Below are positions 16,567-19,718 of a DNA stretch of 19,718 nucleotides, in pieces (positions within the stretch are counted from its first letter, which is position 1; every line of letters begins with the position of its first letter). The position numbers and the translations under genes were made by a program. The DNA lies in the NCBI GenBank assembly GCA_004295885.1, contig SEDG01000019.1:1-19718 (forward strand). Direction: 5' to 3'. The notes under the pieces were generated by a model, which was given only the letters and a program-made list of their open reading frames with translations, did no database searches and had not been told where the DNA came from. The DNA is from Pedobacter sp. GTDB lineage: Bacteria; Bacteroidota; Bacteroidia; Sphingobacteriales; Sphingobacteriaceae.

Positions 16567-18778
16567 TTAATTGAATTGGAATTGATATTTTAAATAATTG
16601 TCTATCTGATGTATCACTGCTCTATTAGAAAGCACATTACTTCTATCTGAAGGACCTAACAAAACCTTTGCTTCTCTATTGGTTAAATCATTCAATTTGA
16701 TGGAATCGGTTGTATTGATCGTTACCTTTACTAAGACAGTGTTGCCATTGTCATCTTTATACAAGGTTTCAAAAGACCCGGTTTTTTGTCCGTCACTGGC
16801 TATAGCTGTTTTATTAATAATGTGATACTGAATAAATTTGGAAATTAAGTTGATACCAACAAAGTCAGTAGGATTGTAAGTCGGAACACCAGTTAGTTGA
16901 TTTCCAGGAAGCACCCTATCTTTTACAGCCTGTATAATGGCTGCCTTTGTAGGGATCAAAAAGGTATAAAAGACACCATCTGTTACGCCCGTGATAGCTC
17001 CTGAGGTTGCATTATAAATCTGACTTGTTTTCAAAAGCTGATAAAAATCGTAATAAGGATCAGTAACCAAGGTGCCATAACGTTCTATGTGCCTAGCTAT
17101 TTGCAATGGCGTAGGTGTTAAAGCTTCTTTACCGTAAACAGCCACACCATTTACTGCGATGTTTATAGAATCTACAGGAATGGTCTGTTTGGCTATCAAA
17201 GTACTATCTGAAGTACCAGACGAACTTAATTTACCATTGGCATATTTGATGTATTCACCATTTGAAGTTTCTATTATCCCTGAACCAGAAGCAAAATTAG
17301 GTTGAGGTTTATCAATTGGTGGCAATGGAATGATATGTGTTTGCAAAATACGTTTCAAAGTGGCATTGTCTCCTCGAATGGGTTGTGACGGAAAAAAAGC
17401 ATCATAATAATACCCCATTTTTTTCAAGGTAGCATCTGGTATAGGCACTATTGCATAACGAAGGTTTGCAGTTTTTAATGGGAGAGTTAATCCAAAAGAA
17501 ATTAAAGCTTGTTTCATGATAAAATAATCAGGATCCAAGTTTACATTGCCATATACCGTAGAAAAAACACTGGCATCTTGCGCCTTACTTACCCCGTACA
17601 AAAAGCCATTACTTAAGGCTTGTTTATCTACAACATCAGTTTTACTCAACTTACTTGCATCATTTAACGCATTTAACGTTGTGTTAAACTTCGTAGGCCA
17701 TACTGTTGTTGTGTATAAATGTGAATTAATGAAGTCTCTAATTAAGTCAGGAGCAACCGCATATAATTCATTAAGTGTTTTCACGCCTCTTTTTCCCCAA
17801 TATTTTAGTAAGGTGCTTTTGGCATAGGCATTTACTGCATCATTGGTTGGTGCGAAAATACTGTACGAACCAGTCTGAGCATCATTGGCATCTACCCGTA
17901 AATAATTTTCGTTATTAGGTGAAAAGGACAACAAATTAGAATAATTTTTAACATATACATTGCCCACTTTACCTGACAAAACTTCATAACGATGAGAAAC
18001 ATCAGTATTGAGGCTATAGGTCACATACTTATCCAATAAACTTTTAAATAAGCTGTATTCACTTTTTGAGCTAACATACTGATCTATACTTAGTGGTGGC
18101 GTTAAAACCCTATCAATCACATGAATTACGCCATTTTCGGCTGAGATATTATATTGACCATCAACAACATTTGCAGGGCCAACATTCTTACCCGTGTAAG
18201 TAGAACCGGGATAGAAGTAGTTATAATCTTCAGCAGTTAAGGCTGCGTAAGTCATATATGGTGCTAAATAATAAGCTAAGTTCTTATTATTAAAGTCAGT
18301 ATTAATGAAACTTCCGTTGCGGTTTGCCGCTACAGCCTTAATTGGATTGCCATTAGCGTCTAATGCATCGTACACAAAATCATAATATACAGTGCGGCGT
18401 CTAAATGCTGTGTTTTTGATAAAGCCCTTACTAGAGAAAAAGTCGCTTAATCTTTCTAATTTCTCACCATCATAAGTCATCGAATACCTTACTATAGAAG
18501 CTGCCAATTCTGGCGAAATGGTGGTGAGATTGTTATCAGTCATGTATTTAGCAAACGCTTCATCCGTCGGCGCAAATACAGTCCATGAGCCAGCAGCACT
18601 TAAAGTTTCTTTATAACCAGCCTTATCAATGGCATCTAAGAATTTTGTGAAATTGCCTTTTTGTTGTAGTTGCTGATAAATTGGGTCACCAAGGTTTTCT
18701 GGTCGCCCGTAGAATTTGTCGAACTCTTCTTTCCTACAACCAGACAGTAGAAAGATAAAGGTCAGAGAGACATGCCAT
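16567..18778 (-). CDS. Multi-FAS1 (fasciclin-like) lipoprotein FAS1-A, with a frame break in the signal peptide
   Basis: First gene of the operon. The main frame is open from a TAA at 18781-18783 down to the stop at 16567, encoding about 737 residues, but the first in-frame ATG is at 18541-18543, inside the first FAS1 domain. Upstream, the frame reads SLTFIFLLSGC then RKEEFDKFYGRP, a lipobox and mature start without a start codon. In the next frame the ATG at 18776-18778 gives MACLS, and joining the two at the CT repeat (18764-18770) would make MACLSLTFIFLLSGC. The gene is thus frame-shifted in its signal, or the sequence has an indel. Downstream are about four FAS1 units: SWTVFAPTDEAFAKY with ENGVIHVIDRVL; GSYSIFAPTNDAV; a weak one at LRYAIVPIPDATL; and YTFLIPTKAA with NRAVIHQIDNYL. 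It lies 7 bp before SusC-A. A glycan-binding or adhesive role is inferred. Confidence 0.8.
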
Positions 18779-18953
18779 ACTTAGTAATAACGACGTTAGT
18801 TTATATGTTGGTTAATGTATTTCTATTTTATCAATTACTATTTTTCCTTAATTAATAAACGTCCGTTTGACGATTAAAAATTTTCAGAAAAAACTAACCA
18901 AAGCAAATATGATGACATACATAACTTTAGTTTAAATGAAATAAAAACTGGAT

Positions 18954-18990
18954 TTCTTAATCGGTAGATTGTTCTTTGTTTGATTAAGAA
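18954..18990. repeat. 9-bp perfect inverted repeat in the operon control region
   Basis: TTCTTAATC (18954-18962) and GATTAAGAA (18982-18990) are perfect complements separated by 19 bp. If transcription starts upstream, this could be a hairpin in the leader; as DNA it could be a dimeric regulator site. AT-rich, so chance is possible. Confidence 0.45.
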
Positions 18991-19039
18991 TAGAGTAAAC
19001 TTATTTCATACAAGTAGTTAACTGATGCTAACTTTTAAT

Positions 19040-19063
19040 ATTTGGTTAATGGTTATTTGGTTA
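19040..19063. repeat. Triple TAACC box array
   Basis: On the + strand GGTTA occurs at 19044-19048, 19051-19055 and 19059-19063, and ATTTGGTTA is repeated exactly 15 bp apart (19040 and 19055). On the transcribed strand this reads as three TAACC boxes at 7-8 bp spacing, a possible binding array upstream of the operon. Confidence 0.4.
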
Positions 19064-19107
19064 TTATTTTAACTCTCTAAATGTAAAATAATATAAACAA
19101 AATTCTG

Positions 19108-19125
19108 TCCTGTACTATCCTGTCA
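19108..19125 (-). promoter_or_regulatory. Operator-like 10-bp direct repeat upstream of the FAS1/SusCD operon (site A)
   Basis: TCCTGTACTATCCTGTCA contains TCCTGT twice, 10 bp apart. It aligns with site B before the GH28 gene (TCCTGTACCGTGCTGTAC), with the first eight bases identical and the second CTGT conserved. A further half-site in opposite orientation is at 19154-19159. It lies about 330 bp before the first operon gene, so either the leader is long or the site acts at a distance. I infer a shared PUL regulator, possibly AraC-type. Confidence 0.45.
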
Positions 19126-19256
19126 ATTTATTATAAAATATTAGCACAAAATCGTACAGTAATTAAATATGCGTTTTAAAACGATTTAGATGAATATATC
19201 ACCCTTGAAATGCAACACCACGAATTAAAAAAAATAAAAGATAATTCAAACTTCTT

Positions 19257-19718
19257 TTAGTTGTAAGGCGTTATAGTTACCGGCCCAAGCAATCCTGAAG
19301 GCATTACATCCCACTTTGCAGCATCAAAATCTTTGTAATTAATATCTACAAAATTGATTTCATGGTAGTTTCTCCATTTGATTTTTTTGATATCCATATC
19401 GCGAATGCGATTAGCCATAAGGTTTGCCACTTCGATTTTGATGGTGTTGTTACCTACTTTTAATAACCTACCTACCCTAGCCTCAAAAGGAATGCTCCAC
19501 AAAATACCAACTTCTTGTCCGTTGATAAATACCTTTGCACTTTCATCTACTTGATTTAAGCTCAATACATATTCCTTAGCATTTTTAGCAGAAAGATTAA
19601 AGGTGGTTGTATATACGCCAGTCCCTGAAAAAGACTTTAATTTATCATCAGCGAGTTCTGTCCATGATACTAATTTGTCTAATTTTTGATCGGCTGGTAG
19701 TTCGGGTCCGCCTTGAGT
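19257..19718 (-). CDS. C-terminal end of a large glycoside hydrolase, probably GH106-like alpha-L-rhamnosidase
   Basis: The frame is open from the window edge to the TAA at 19257-19259 (153 codons), so the N-terminal and catalytic parts are outside. What remains is a jelly-roll carbohydrate-binding domain: FSGTGVYTTTFNL (about 31-43 of the fragment), LSLNQVDESAKVFINGQEVG, LWSIPFEARV, LKVGNNTIKIEVANLMANRI, then a closing segment with KWRNYHEINFVDINY and MPSGLLGPVTI. This order (GVYxxTF, AxVFINGxxxGxLW, GxNxIxIEVxNxxxNR) is typical of the C-terminal sandwich of GH106 rhamnosidases and related GH2-clan enzymes. A GH106 enzyme would remove alpha-L-rhamnose from pectin such as rhamnogalacturonan, in line with the GH28 and GH27 genes. 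Family call is moderate because no catalytic residue is visible. Confidence 0.7.
   Translation of the reverse strand, partial: TQGGPELPADQKLDKLVSWTELADDKLKSFSGTGVYTTTFNLSAKNAKEYVLSLNQVDESAKVFINGQEVGILWSIPFEARVGRLLKVGNNTIKIEVANLMANRIRDMDIKKIKWRNYHEINFVDINYKDFDAAKWDVMPSGLLGPVTITPYN

Larger units (their letters stand above)
18779..19256. other. 478-bp AT-rich control region upstream of the FAS1/SusCD operon
   Basis: I see no coding sequence here. It lies between the stop of the rhamnosidase-like gene and the operon's first gene, so it should hold the operon promoter. Notable elements are the 10-bp-period direct repeat (19108-19125), a lone inverted half-site GTACAG (19154-19159), a 12-bp palindrome CGTTTTAAAACG (19172-19183), a 9-bp inverted repeat (18954-18990) and three TAACC boxes (19044-19063). 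I found no convincing full -33/-7 promoter. A weak candidate -7, CATATTTG on the minus strand, lies near 18915. No clear terminator for the upstream gene is visible. Confidence 0.6.

Noticed and set aside
19172..19183. 12-bp palindrome CGTTTTAAAACG as a terminator
   Set aside because: It is AT-rich, has no loop or following T-run on the minus strand, and would make a poor hairpin; kept only as a note in the control region.

Overview
The window looks like part of a polysaccharide utilization locus (PUL) from an AT-rich member of the Bacteroidota, most plausibly a Sphingobacteriaceae (Pedobacter-like) organism. The reasons are two SusC/SusD outer-membrane pairs, Bacteroidota-style lipoprotein signals, many small Tyr/Asn/Thr-rich outer-membrane proteins, and no Shine-Dalgarno sequences. 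The genus is inferred from style only. Every gene I can support is on the minus strand, so transcription runs from high to low coordinates. I see no tRNA, rRNA, CRISPR array, insertion sequence or integrase.

Layout in transcription order. (1) 19718-19257: C-terminal end of a large secreted glycoside hydrolase, probably a GH106-type alpha-L-rhamnosidase. (2) 19256-18779: a long AT-rich control region with a 10-bp-period direct repeat, a 9-bp inverted repeat and three TAACC boxes. (3) 18778-3498: a tightly packed seven-gene operon, FAS1-A, SusC-A, SusD-A, FAS1-B, FAS1-C, SusC-B, SusD-B, closed by a terminator hairpin at about 3453-3483. (4) 3359-2212: two small secreted proteins of unknown function, each preceded by the same 27-bp repeat, followed by a remnant of a susD 3' end (2161-2179) and a second terminator (2100-2131). 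(5) 1969-934: a GH27 alpha-galactosidase broken by an internal out-of-frame deletion of about 120 bp. (6) 824-1: N-terminal half of a secreted GH28 pectinase, running off the window.

How the parts may work together (inference). GH28, GH27 and the rhamnosidase-like enzyme fit pectin, particularly rhamnogalacturonan or galactose-decorated pectin. The two SusCD pairs would import the released oligosaccharides. The three FAS1 (fasciclin-like) lipoproteins, interleaved with the SusCD pairs, would be cell-surface glycan-binding or scaffold partners. A shared operator-like sequence (TCCTGTAC, 2 bp, TnCTGT) lies upstream of both the operon and the GH28 gene, suggesting one regulator controls both.

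Most unusual points: the FAS1-SusC-SusD-FAS1-FAS1-SusC-SusD arrangement; the shared operator; the two-copy leader repeat before unrelated small secreted genes; the duplicated susD tail that brackets those genes; and two damaged genes, the GH27 deletion and a frame break in the FAS1-A signal peptide at a CT repeat.
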